From an uncultured Clostridia bacterium (GTDB lineage Bacteria > Bacillota > Clostridia > Oscillospirales > Acutalibacteraceae), in the NCBI GenBank assembly GCA_947632045.1, contig CANRNQ010000018.1, positions 1 to 48,320 of the forward strand: DNA of 48,320 bases, given 5' to 3'. The notes under the pieces are model-generated. The model searched no databases and was not told where the DNA came from. It saw nothing but the letters and a program-made list of their open reading frames with translations. The translations under genes were made by a program, and so were the position numbers. Every line of letters begins with the position of its first letter. The stretch's first letter is position 1. Shown one piece after another: positions 1-8,421 of this stretch.

Positions 1-416
1 GCAGGCTCGGCTTGCTCCCTTGCGGGTAAATCAAGCCTGCGTTTATGCTTCAGATTTCATGCTTTCATAATTTAATCGCATTATTTTATTACTGCATGGA
101 TTTCAACCCCGTACAAATATTAAACGCCGCCGAAGCGAAATTTTGGCGCAGCAATCGGCTGTATTGCCAGATATGCCGCGACGGGTTTCGCCGAACGGTT
201 TCCTCGGCTCACTCTCTATTATTATGCGGTGTTTAATGTTAATTGTGAATTTGCCAAGTCGGCGCACTGAAAAAATTTTTAATGCTTCGGCGGGCAAGCG
301 TTGATCGGGCGGCGCGACTGCACGGTCAATTTAACCAAGACAGGACTTAGTGAGTGTCTTGTCAAGGAGAATTTCCAACTCACAATTACTCTAATACGAG
401 GAAAGAAGGAAATCAA
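1..416. other. Non-coding left edge
   Basis: No gene could be supported here. Bases 1-40 can fold into a hairpin (GCAGGCT at 1-7 pairs with AGCCTGC at 34-40), perhaps the end of something to the left of the window. No T-tract follows it, so it is not called a terminator. The rest is the leader of the lysin gene that starts at 417. No convincing sigma-A promoter was recognised. Confidence 0.5.
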
Positions 417-2621
417 ATGAGTAAGGTCAAAAGCAGAATTGCGGTCTTGTTGACAATATTGTTAATTTTCAGCACGGTCAATGTTTCTGTGGTTGCGTCT
501 GCTGCGTCTGTGGTTAAGGGTATGGATATATCCTATTTCCAGGGCAATATAGATTTCAGCAAGGTAAAATCCTCCGGAATTAATTTTGCCATAATCAGAG
601 AGGGCTACAGACAAACTGTCGACACCAAATTTGCAACCTATGTAAAGGGGTGCAAAGACAACGGAATTGAGATTAAGGGCGTGTACCATTTCAGCTACGC
701 CCTTAACGTTGAACAGGCAAAGCAGGAGGCTAAGTTCTGCATTCAGCAGATGAAGAACGCCGGCCTCGGCAAGGACGTTATCATATTCTTCGACTTTGAA
801 TATGACACCGTTACCAAGGCGAAAAATCAGGGCGTGAACCTCGGCTACAACGAGTGCAACGCTCACACAAAGGCTTTCTGCGAGTATGTCACGAGTCAGG
901 GATATAAGGCTGGCATATATGCCAACGGCGACTATTACAAGAATATGTATGACAAGTCGCTCCTTTCAAAATATATATTCTGGCTCGCTGATTATTCCGG
1001 CGATCCCGATTATCCGTGCACATTCCATCAGTACACAAGCTCAGGAAAGGTAAACGGAATCAGCGGAAACGTCGACCTCAACTATTACTATGGCAGCAGC
1101 ACAAGCTCAAGCAGCTCGAGCACTACCCAGAGCAACGCGAAGGTAAGATCAAGAGCGGCGGTTGTTGATTTGCTCAAGTCATGGCTCGGAAAGAACGAGT
1201 ATGACGGAAGCTACAAGTCGATAGTTGACATTTACAATTCCTACAAGGGCAGCTTCCCGAGAGGGACAAAAATGGCATACGGCTGGGCATGGTGTGCCTG
1301 CACATGGTCCGCTGTTGCTATCAAATTAGGCTATACTGACATTATGCCGATTGAAATAAGCTGCTACTACATAATAGAGCAGGCAAAGAAGATGGGCTGC
1401 TGGCAGGAGAACGACGCATACGTTCCGAAGCCGGGCGACGCCATTCTGTACGATTGGGAGGACAACGGCGTCGGAGACAATGTAGGCAACCCCGACCACA
1501 TCGGAACGGTCGAGGTTGTGAACAAATCCAATAATACGATGACTATCATCGAAGGCAACTACGCCGACTCTGTAAAGCGCCGCACAATAAGTATAAACGG
1601 TAAGAGCATTCGCGGCTTTATCTGCCCGAAATATACTACCGACGGCGCTGCGGGCACATCGTCAACACCGGCTCCGACAAAATCAATCGACGAGGTAGCA
1701 AAAGAGGTTATCTCCGGAGCATGGGGCGACGGCAACGACCGCATACAGAGACTTACAGCCGCAGGATATGACCCCAACGCGGTACAGAAGAAGGTAAACG
1801 AGCTGCTCGGCAGCAGCAGTAGCAGTAAGCCGTCAACACCGGCGCCTGCTCCGGCTCCCGCACCTGCTAAAAAGACGGTTGAAGAAATCGCAAAAGAGGT
1901 GCTTGCCGGTCAGTGGGGCAACGGCGATGCGCGTATAAGCAAGCTCAAGGCTGCGGGCTATGACCCCGACGCGGTACAGAAGAAGGTGAATGAGCTCCTT
2001 GCCGCAAGCCAGCCTGCCGCACCTGCAAAAACCGTTGATCAAATAGCACAGGAGGTGCTCGACGGAAAGTGGGGCGATGGCGATACGCGCATAAGCAAGC
2101 TCAAGGCTGCGGGCTATGACCCAGACGCTGTTCAGAAGAAGGTCAACGAGCTGATAGCCGCACAGACTCCGAAAAAGACCGTTAAGCAGATAGCTCAAGA
2201 GGTTATCGACGGCAAATGGGGCAGCGGCGACACTCGTATAAAGAAGCTCAAGGCTGCGGGCTACGATCCGGACAAGGTACAGAAAAAGGTAAATGAACTG
2301 CTGGGCGTAACAACAAAGAAGTCGGTAGCAGTTATCGCACAGGAGGTTATCGACGGCAAGTGGGGCAACGGCACCACACGCATCAATAAGCTCAAGGCTG
2401 CGGGCTATGACCCCGACAAGGTACAGAAGAAGGTCAACGAGCTGTTAAAGGCGCAGACCAAAGCAAAGACATATAAGGTTGTTTCCGGAGATACTCTGTC
2501 AAAGATTGCAAAGAAATACGGAACAACCGCCTCGGCAATAGTCAAGGCAAATAAGAGCAAATATTCCAAAATTACCGCTAACTATATAGAGATTGGCTGG
2601 GTACTGACTATTCCGGCATAA
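417..2621 (+). CDS. Secreted multidomain peptidoglycan hydrolase: GH25 + CHAP + 5 CW_7-like repeats + LysM
   Basis: Predicted to cut peptidoglycan outside the cell with two catalytic domains. The ATG at 417 is preferred to an in-frame GTG at 354 because AAGGA lies six bases before it and it begins a clean signal peptide (two Lys/Arg, hydrophobic stretch, AxA near residue 30). Residues ~33-240 are a GH25 muramidase with the MDISYFQG opening (D37) and the D126-x-E128 pair. After a Ser-rich linker, residues ~265-410 look like a CHAP amidase/endopeptidase (C293 in WCAC, H361 in DHIG). Residues ~422-677 hold five repeats of about 44 residues with the AAGYDP and VQKKVNELL signature of the Cpl-7 cell-wall-binding repeat (CW_7). 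A C-terminal LysM (VVSGDTLSKIAKKYGTT) closes the protein. It stands alone with its own terminator. It could be a housekeeping autolysin, a former phage lysin, or a weapon against other bacteria. Confidence 0.92.
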   Translation: MSKVKSRIAVLLTILLIFSTVNVSVVASAASVVKGMDISYFQGNIDFSKVKSSGINFAIIREGYRQTVDTKFATYVKGCKDNGIEIKGVYHFSYALNVEQAKQEAKFCIQQMKNAGLGKDVIIFFDFEYDTVTKAKNQGVNLGYNECNAHTKAFCEYVTSQGYKAGIYANGDYYKNMYDKSLLSKYIFWLADYSGDPDYPCTFHQYTSSGKVNGISGNVDLNYYYGSSTSSSSSSTTQSNAKVRSRAAVVDLLKSWLGKNEYDGSYKSIVDIYNSYKGSFPRGTKMAYGWAWCACTWSAVAIKLGYTDIMPIEISCYYIIEQAKKMGCWQENDAYVPKPGDAILYDWEDNGVGDNVGNPDHIGTVEVVNKSNNTMTIIEGNYADSVKRRTISINGKSIRGFICPKYTTDGAAGTSSTPAPTKSIDEVAKEVISGAWGDGNDRIQRLTAAGYDPNAVQKKVNELLGSSSSSKPSTPAPAPAPAPAKKTVEEIAKEVLAGQWGNGDARISKLKAAGYDPDAVQKKVNELLAASQPAAPAKTVDQIAQEVLDGKWGDGDTRISKLKAAGYDPDAVQKKVNELIAAQTPKKTVKQIAQEVIDGKWGSGDTRIKKLKAAGYDPDKVQKKVNELLGVTTKKSVAVIAQEVIDGKWGNGTTRINKLKAAGYDPDKVQKKVNELLKAQTKAKTYKVVSGDTLSKIAKKYGTTASAIVKANKSKYSKITANYIEIGWVLTIPA

Positions 2622-2667
2622 ACTTTAATTAAGCGTACGACTCATATTTAGATAAAGCGGTCTAAGA

Positions 2668-2704
2668 GCAAAAAACCGGTGCTTGTCATCGGTTTTTTGC
2701 CATT
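2668..2704 (+). terminator. Intrinsic terminator of the lysin gene
   Basis: A perfect 11-bp stem, GCAAAAAACCG (2668-2678) with CGGTTTTTTGC (2690-2700), whose right arm holds six T. It lies 47 bases past the lysin stop. The rest of 2622-2992 shows no gene; it ends in the promoter of the next operon. Confidence 0.8.
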
Positions 2705-2930
2705 TTTCATTAAAAAACTTGCGAGTAGTGCTTTTAAAGTCAGCGAAGCTGTGCCGACGCGCAAACTTTTGTGCGATGGTAATTAATGTTTACATAAATA
2801 TTATTCCCATACACGCGTGTAAATCCCATAAATTTTAAAAGCTTGTTAATCAATTTATAAAGCAAACAGTCTATAATTATAATTGCCGAATTGCAAATTA
2901 ACTACGACGGCTTTCGTGCTTTTTGACCAT

Positions 2931-2960
2931 TTGACAAAAATACACCTTTTGTGATATATT
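2931..2960 (+). promoter_or_regulatory. Sigma-A-type promoter for cvpA-pgsA-clpE
   Basis: TTGACA at 2931-2936 and TATATT at 2955-2960 with an 18-base spacer. It sits about 33 bases before the cvpA-like start, with nothing else between. Confidence 0.65.
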
Positions 2961-2992
2961 GTAGCCTGAGAAAGGGAAATTGAAAGGCTAAG

Positions 2993-3736
2993 GTGGATAT
3001 GCGTATTTTTTTAGACGGCTTAATTCTTTTAATTCTCGTTCTTTTCGTGCTTAGAGGAGCTTACCGAGGCTTTATAAAAAGCGTCGTCGGCTTTGTGGGA
3101 GTGTTAGCGTCGTCGTTTTTGGCGACCTATCTCGGCAGACTGCTCGCGGGCGGTATTTACGCCTCCTTCTTTAAGCAGAGCATTTTAAATTCAATCACAA
3201 ATTCCATCGACTTATCAGCAGGGCAGAGCGTGGCGGAGATCATTGATAAAATCACATCTGAGCTTCCGATAATAAAGACGCTCGTGCCGTGGCTCGGGCA
3301 GTCGGAAAGCGTCGAGGGGGCTATCCAATCCGCCTCGCTGACCGCCGCAAATGCCGTCGAGGGCGTGATAGCGCCCGCGATAATCGGCCTCATTTCAATA
3401 ATATTGACATCGTGCCTGTTTGTGCTGATGATGTGCGTTGTGCATTTTATAACGCGCCGATTGACGGGAATCGCGCGTCAATCGGTTCTGAACGTCCCTA
3501 ATCGCTTTATGGGCGGGGCGCTCGGACTGCTCAGCGGCGTTATATTTATTATGCTCGCGGTCGAGATAATAAAAATCGCGGCCTCGTTCGGAATAGGCGA
3601 TAATATCTTCAGCGACGACACGATAAGCCGAACAATTTTATTTAAGCTTTTTTACAGTCATAATATATTTGAATTTATTTTTTCTTCCCTGTTGTCGTCG
3701 CTTTCTGCGGCAGCGTCGGCGGCGGGCGTATATTAA
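2993..3736 (+). CDS. CvpA family membrane protein
   Basis: A 247-residue protein with about four hydrophobic membrane segments. The N-terminal pattern DGLILLILVLFVLRGAYRGF followed by a second Gly/Ala-rich segment is typical of the CvpA (colicin V production) family. The family's molecular role is poorly defined; in other bacteria it is linked to envelope stress and toxin export. Start choice: GTG at 2993 has GAAAGG five bases before it. An ATG two codons later (2999) lies only two bases after AAGGTGG, too close for good initiation. It is the first gene of a three-gene operon, 20 bases before pgsA. Confidence 0.75.
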   Translation: MDMRIFLDGLILLILVLFVLRGAYRGFIKSVVGFVGVLASSFLATYLGRLLAGGIYASFFKQSILNSITNSIDLSAGQSVAEIIDKITSELPIIKTLVPWLGQSESVEGAIQSASLTAANAVEGVIAPAIIGLISIILTSCLFVLMMCVVHFITRRLTGIARQSVLNVPNRFMGGALGLLSGVIFIMLAVEIIKIAASFGIGDNIFSDDTISRTILFKLFYSHNIFEFIFSSLLSSLSAAASAAGVY

Positions 3737-3756
3737 ATTGGTATGGAGGGATAAAC

Positions 3757-4362
3757 TTGGGGCGGAGCAGCAATCCCGAGGACAGAATTTTAACAATTCC
3801 GAATGTTCTGTCGTTTATCAGGATTATTTTAATAATTCCTATGACAATATTTTTTCTGTTTAGAAATTATCTTGGCGCGGCAATTTGCGTGCTTGTTTCG
3901 GCGCTCAGCGATATGTTCGACGGAATGATCGCGCGCAGATTTGATCAGGTTACAAAATTGGGCAAAATTCTTGACCCCATTGCTGATAAACTCACCTTGG
4001 TGGCAGTTATAATATGCATCGGAATAATTATTCCGAACGCGAGGATCTTAGTGGCGATACTCGCGACAAAGGATATTCTGATGCTTTTGGGCGGCGCGTA
4101 TCTGATACATCTCGGAATAACCCCGCCGGCGGCGAAATGGTACGGAAAAGCCGCGACCGTTATATTTTACGTTTCAATAATCGTTATAGTCGGCATCGAC
4201 CTCTTCGGGGGCGCAGCCGCCTCCGAGCAGTATTCGTTGCTCATAATGATATTGCTCGCCGTAACCTCTGTCGCGATGATTTTTGCGCTTATAATGTACG
4301 GGGTGCTATTTTTCCGACTATTAAATCAAAAGAAAACAGACGGCAAATATATAGAACAGTAG
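3757..4362 (+). CDS. pgsA: CDP-diacylglycerol--glycerol-3-phosphate 3-phosphatidyltransferase
   Basis: Membrane enzyme that makes phosphatidylglycerol phosphate, the committed step to phosphatidylglycerol and cardiolipin. The 201-residue protein carries the CDP-alcohol phosphatidyltransferase signature D-x2-D-G-x2-A-R-x8-G-x3-D-x3-D (SDMFDGMIARR, then GKILDPIADK), and about five hydrophobic segments surround it. The length is typical of PgsA (about 180-200). It starts with TTG at 3757, six bases after GGAGGG; no other start fits the conserved IPNVLSFIRI opening better. Another CDP-alcohol transferase specificity cannot be fully excluded, but the sequence is PgsA-like. Confidence 0.88.
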   Translation: MGRSSNPEDRILTIPNVLSFIRIILIIPMTIFFLFRNYLGAAICVLVSALSDMFDGMIARRFDQVTKLGKILDPIADKLTLVAVIICIGIIIPNARILVAILATKDILMLLGGAYLIHLGITPPAAKWYGKAATVIFYVSIIVIVGIDLFGGAAASEQYSLLIMILLAVTSVAMIFALIMYGVLFFRLLNQKKTDGKYIEQ

Positions 4363-4384
4363 TTTATAAATAAAGGAGACAGCT

Positions 4385-6688
4385 ATGCTTTGTTGTAAAT
4401 GCAAAAAAAGACCGGCGGTCGTGTTTGTTTCGACGAACGCATCGTCTGAGCCGCAGGGATATTGCCTTTCATGCGCAAGAGACCTCGGTATAAAGCCCGT
4501 TACCGATATGATGGAAAAAATGGGCATTTCAGAGGAGGACATCGACAATGTTCAGGAGCAGGTGGACAGCCTGATGAGTATGTCGGAAAGCGGTGAAATG
4601 CCAAGCTTTGCCGAGATGATGGGACAGACCGTCGATGAGATTTCCGACGATGAAAATGAGGACGGGGATTTCTCGCCCGGCGGAGCGCCGACCTTCCCGT
4701 TTTTCCAAAACTATTTTAACGGCAAAAAGGAAGAAAACAATGCCGATGTAAAAAAGGATAAAAAATCCAATAAGAAGCGCCGCAATGTCGAGGCCTACTG
4801 CGAAAACCTGACGGGCAAGGCGAGAGCCGGAAAAATAGATACAGTAATAGGCAGAGAAAAAGAGATAGCGCGCGTTATACAAATACTTTGCAGGAGGAGC
4901 AAAAATAATCCCTGCCTCATAGGCGAGCCGGGAGTCGGTAAAACAGCGATAGCCGAAGGCTTAGCTCTCAGGATCGCCTCGGGCGACGTTCCTTACAGAT
5001 TGCAGGACAAAGAGATTTATCTGCTCGACCTCGCCGCGCTTGTTGCCGGTACGCAATTCAGAGGTCAGTTTGAAAGCAGGATAAAGGGCCTTACCGAGGA
5101 GGTAAAGGCTGCGGGAAATATAATCCTCTTTATCGACGAGGTACATAACCTTGTCGGCACGGGCGACGCAGAGGGAACGATGAACGCCGCAAACATTCTC
5201 AAACCCTCGCTTTCAAGGGGCGAGATACAGGTCATCGGAGCCACTACCTTTACCGAATACAGAAAGTACATAGAAAAGGACGCGGCGCTTGAAAGAAGGT
5301 TCCAGCCGGTCAAGGTCGGCGAGCCGTCGATTGCGGAAACCATAGAGGTTCTCACGGGCGTAAAGTCATACTATGAAAAGCACCACAGAGTGGCCGTGCC
5401 CGAAATGATGGTAAGGCGCGCCGTTGTCCTTTCCGAAAGATATATAAACGACAGGTTCCTGCCGGACAAGGCGATAGACCTGCTCGACGAGGCCTGCGCA
5501 TGCGCAGCGCTTAGAAACAAGAAAATGGAGGAATACGACGGCTACAAGGCAGAGGAAAGACAACTTATATACCAGCAGGAAAAGCTGACCGCCGATCCGG
5601 AAAAAATAGATTACGAAAAGCTCGCCAAGGTTCGCTCTCAGCTTGCCAAGATTCAGGAAAAGGCCGCGGCGATACAGGACGAGGCGCTCGGCGGAAAGGT
5701 CGAGGAGGAGGATATATCCAAGGTCATAGAGCTTTGGACAGGTATTCCCGCAAGCCGCGTGCAGGAGAACGAGCTTAATAAGCTCGCCGGAATCGAGGAT
5801 AAGCTCAAGGAAAAGATTATCGGTCAGGACGAGGCTGTTGAGGCGGTCGCGGCAGCCATCCGCCGCAGCAGAGTGCAGATAAGTCCGCGCAGACGGCCCG
5901 CATCCTTCATTTTTGTCGGCCCCACCGGAGTCGGCAAGACGGAGCTTGTCAAGGTGCTTTCCGAGGAGCTGTTCGATACGCCGGAAACGCTCATAAGACT
6001 CGATATGTCGGAGTTTATGGAGAAGCATTCCGTTTCAAAGATAATCGGTTCGCCTCCGGGCTATGTCGGATACGACGAGGCGGGTCAGGTCACCGAAAAG
6101 GTGCGCCGCCGCCCGTACAGCGTTTTGCTGTTTGACGAGATAGAAAAGGCTCACCCCGACGTTTTGAATATACTTCTCCAGATTTTGGACGAGGGTCGCC
6201 TGACCGACGCGCACGGAAGAGATGTGAATTTTGAAAACACCGTGATAATCATGACCTCGAACGCGGGCAGCAACAAGAGCGGAGGAGCGCTCGGCTTTGG
6301 AAAAACTCAGCAGACCGCCGACAAGGAGAGGGTCATGAAGGCGCTGTCAGAATTTTTAAGGCCAGAATTTATAAGTCGCGTAGACGAGATTATTGTATTT
6401 AATGAGCTTAAGGACGACGACTTCGTTAAAATTGCCGGACTCATGCTCGGTGAATATGTCGATACCCTTGCCGAAAAGAGCATAAAATTCTCGTTCGACG
6501 ACAAGGCAAAGGAATATCTTGCGAAGAAGGCGTGCGGCGGCAAGAGCGGCGCGAGAGATCTCCGCAACACCATAAGACGCGAGGTCGAGGACAAGATAGC
6601 GTCGGCAATCATTTCACGCCGCGAGGGCGAGATACAGGGAATAGCTCTCTCGGCCGGCGACGACGGACTGAAAATGGATATTTTGTAA
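4385..6688 (+). CDS. clpE: ClpE-type AAA+ unfoldase with N-terminal zinc finger
   Basis: A Hsp100/Clp ATPase that unfolds proteins, probably for ClpP. The 767 residues begin with a zinc finger (C3-x2-C6 and C27-x2-C30) in place of the double Clp_N domain of ClpC/ClpB; this is the ClpE layout. An acidic linker follows, then AAA module 1 (Walker A GEPGVGKT at 180-187), a coiled middle segment with a UVR-like stretch (~420-445), and AAA module 2 (Walker A GPTGVGKT at 512-519, then GSPPGYVGY and LLFDEIEKAHPDV). A normal Clp C-terminal domain ends it. GGAG sits about seven bases before the ATG. No clpP, mcsA/mcsB or ctsR lies nearby, and no CtsR operator was seen. It is the last gene of the cvpA-pgsA operon. 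Confidence 0.85.
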   Translation: MLCCKCKKRPAVVFVSTNASSEPQGYCLSCARDLGIKPVTDMMEKMGISEEDIDNVQEQVDSLMSMSESGEMPSFAEMMGQTVDEISDDENEDGDFSPGGAPTFPFFQNYFNGKKEENNADVKKDKKSNKKRRNVEAYCENLTGKARAGKIDTVIGREKEIARVIQILCRRSKNNPCLIGEPGVGKTAIAEGLALRIASGDVPYRLQDKEIYLLDLAALVAGTQFRGQFESRIKGLTEEVKAAGNIILFIDEVHNLVGTGDAEGTMNAANILKPSLSRGEIQVIGATTFTEYRKYIEKDAALERRFQPVKVGEPSIAETIEVLTGVKSYYEKHHRVAVPEMMVRRAVVLSERYINDRFLPDKAIDLLDEACACAALRNKKMEEYDGYKAEERQLIYQQEKLTADPEKIDYEKLAKVRSQLAKIQEKAAAIQDEALGGKVEEEDISKVIELWTGIPASRVQENELNKLAGIEDKLKEKIIGQDEAVEAVAAAIRRSRVQISPRRRPASFIFVGPTGVGKTELVKVLSEELFDTPETLIRLDMSEFMEKHSVSKIIGSPPGYVGYDEAGQVTEKVRRRPYSVLLFDEIEKAHPDVLNILLQILDEGRLTDAHGRDVNFENTVIIMTSNAGSNKSGGALGFGKTQQTADKERVMKALSEFLRPEFISRVDEIIVFNELKDDDFVKIAGLMLGEYVDTLAEKSIKFSFDDKAKEYLAKKACGGKSGARDLRNTIRREVEDKIASAIISRREGEIQGIALSAGDDGLKMDIL

Positions 6689-6725
6689 TTATCAATTATC
6701 GCAATTAAGCACAATAAACCTTTAC

Positions 6726-6756
6726 GCCCCTATCTTTAAACGGATAGGGGCTTTTG
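6726..6756 (+). terminator. Intrinsic terminator after clpE
   Basis: GCCCCTATC (6726-6734) pairs with GATAGGGGC (6743-6751), followed by TTTTG. A weaker stem (CAATC/GATTG followed by eight T, near 6788-6812) lies just downstream and may be a second terminator. Confidence 0.75.
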
Positions 6757-6859
6757 CTCGTTTGCAAGCCTAATTTTGACGTAAACAATCAAAACGCCCG
6801 ATTGTTTTTTTTAACGCGGCAGCAGCCAAAGCGGCAGAGCCGATTTTTACTATGAAATT

Positions 6860-7335
6860 CCATACGACGTTACAGGTGCCGGACGCTGACAGGCTCAAAG
6901 CAAGCACCTAAAGCTCTATATGTATAGATAGGATTGTTGGAACGCGGAAAGGTTCGAATGCCCAATCAAACAGCTTACACTGGGGCAGTTCTGCGGAAGC
7001 GGGAGATAGAGGGAACGCAGATTAATCGAACGGAGGGTAGCGGCACGACCGAAGAAGCTGCTGTAATGGCAGTGGAGAAACAGCCGCGAGTCATAGCTAA
7101 GTCAAATTAGTAGGTTAGTTAATTCACAGCTTCGAGTAAGACAAAGAAAATCCACGCCGAAAGAGAGAATGTCTGTGACGAAGAAATAGCTGTTCAAGCT
7201 AAAATTCTTCGAAATAATCAACTAATATCGCAATACTAAGCTATGATGGAACGCCGTTTGAGGTGAAAGTCTCACGCACGGTGTGGGGGCGAGGGAAAAG
7301 ACGGAAACATTAGAAACAGTTATTTGTCTGAATTG
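6860..7335 (+). mobile_element. Group II intron relic, ORF-less (ribozyme only)
   Basis: The 3' part carries an almost canonical domain V at about 7248-7286: GAACGCCGTTTGAGG, a GAAA-containing loop, then CTCACGCACGGTGTGG. CGCCGT pairs with ACGGTG and the catalytic triad reads CGC. It is followed by GGGCGAGGGAAAAG, as is usual for bacterial introns of this type. Upstream, segments such as GGAACGCGGAAAGGTTCG, AGTTCTGCGGAAGCGGGAG, CGCAGATTAATCG and AGCCGCGAGTCATAGCTAAG match the domain I-III core recalled from clostridial group II introns. AGGTGC (6874-6879) pairs with GCACCT (6904-6909). The space where domain IV should hold the reverse transcriptase/maturase is only about 150 bases and has no long frame. 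Both ends are estimates: no clean GUGYG 5' splice site was found. It sits in the clpE-gerQ intergenic region and interrupts no gene. Confidence 0.8.
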
Positions 7336-7716
7336 ACGAATGAGGTTTTTTAAAGCGATTGGGTTACTCGTATTTTGAACATATCGTCAATGAATAGATA
7401 CTTTTCCACAATCTGTGGGCGGCGTTTAATGCGTTGCCCTTTATTTTTTATCCCGCCGCCTGTTTGGCTGATGGTTCAAATCTTATAGAAGGATATCTCA
7501 GCATAATGCTGTTATAATAGATATAAATATGTGTAATAATTACCTTTTAAATGGACTTGTGCATCTGTTTTTATGGGCTTTTTATCATATCTAAGGCCTA
7601 AATCATCGGCCGCAGCGTCGCAATATAGCTTTGCTTTTAGGCGTTTCAGCGGAGGTTTGCAGCCTCCGCTGAAACTATGAAACGGCGCTTTAAGTAAGAG
7701 TCTTATAAATTTGGTA
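7336..7716. other. Non-coding spacer between intron relic and gerQ-like gene
   Basis: No open frame with a ribosome site was found. The only clear structure is the inverted repeat at 7643-7675 (separate entry). A G+C-rich pair (GGCGGCG near 7429, CGCCGCC near 7453) could form another stem. Confidence 0.5.
7643..7675. repeat. Perfect 13-bp inverted repeat
   Basis: GTTTCAGCGGAGG (7643-7655) and CCTCCGCTGAAAC (7663-7675) are exact complements with a seven-base loop. It lies about 40 bases past the end of the minus-strand gerQ-like gene, so it could stop or stabilise that transcript. No T-tract follows on either strand, so a standard terminator is not claimed. Confidence 0.7.
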
Positions 7717-8409
7717 TCAATAAAAATACCTTACGAATTTTATATTGTAGAAGTCGCAGCTCGTTAAATCGTTCGTGCCCGTTTCGTTGATTAAAATATA
7801 ATTAGCGCCTATACCGAGTAAGAAGCCCTCCTTTGTAACGAGGGTATCGCTGCCCACGAGCATCTGTATTTCAACCCTTCTGCCTATCTGCGTTCGCATA
7901 AAACCGTTTAGATACTGTATGCTCTCGCCCGTAATCGGATACGGCTGATTAAACTCCGTTATCGGCGTAATATCCATGCCCGCCGGAGTCCCGCTCATCA
8001 TCGGCGTTCCAACCGTCTGCTGCGGCGCCCACTGCTGGGGAGTGTTATAGTCGGTGTCGGACATATCTCCCATCGAGTGGGTCATATTCATTGCCTGCCC
8101 AGCGCCTGAGCCGCGCATGGTTTGCCCGTTTGCAGCCATTTGCGTAGCGCTCGTCGGCGTGTCGCCCGTTCCCGAAACCGCAGGAGCGGTCGTTATTATA
8201 TTCTCGCCTATCGCCTCTTCAAGCGTCCTGAGCTTTCTCTCAACCTCGGGGTTAGGTATCTCCCTCGCTCTTAGCTGTACGTTATAGCTCGCTATCTGTT
8301 CGAGCGACGGCGTGTTAGGAACTATGTTGCCCGTAAGCTCGCACGGGCCTCCGGCGCAGTTGCCGGAGATGCCGTAAATTTTACCGAAATCAATACTGTT
8401 GTTATCCAT
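7717..8409 (-). CDS. gerQ: GerQ-like spore coat protein
   Basis: Predicted inner-coat protein that holds the lytic enzyme CwlJ in the spore and supports germination. The C-terminal ~75 residues (after YPITGESIQYLNGFMR) look like GerQ: an amphipathic start, the MLVGSDTLVTKEGFLLGIG core and the terminal YNIKFVRYFY strand. Residues 1-75 form a separate N-terminal region, and ~75-150 is a low-complexity linker rich in Met, Gly, Thr, Gln and Pro. At 230 residues it is longer than Bacillus GerQ (~180). GGAGG lies six bases before the ATG. The gene follows cwlJ by 12 bases, and in Bacillus subtilis gerQ and cwlJ are also neighbours and act together; this context carries much of the call. Confidence 0.78.
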   Translation of the reverse strand: MDNNSIDFGKIYGISGNCAGGPCELTGNIVPNTPSLEQIASYNVQLRAREIPNPEVERKLRTLEEAIGENIITTAPAVSGTGDTPTSATQMAANGQTMRGSGAGQAMNMTHSMGDMSDTDYNTPQQWAPQQTVGTPMMSGTPAGMDITPITEFNQPYPITGESIQYLNGFMRTQIGRRVEIQMLVGSDTLVTKEGFLLGIGANYILINETGTNDLTSCDFYNIKFVRYFY

Positions 8410-8421
8410 ATGCTGCCTCCG

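Noticed and set aside
1680..2448. Regular ~135-base repeats resembling a CRISPR or tandem DNA repeat array
   Set aside because: They are in-frame coding repeats for five ~44-residue CW_7-like wall-binding modules, with no spacer variation typical of CRISPR.
5366..6028. 220-codon open frame antisense to clpE
   Set aside because: No ribosome site, composition of a shadow frame, and the plus strand encodes a well-conserved AAA+ protein.
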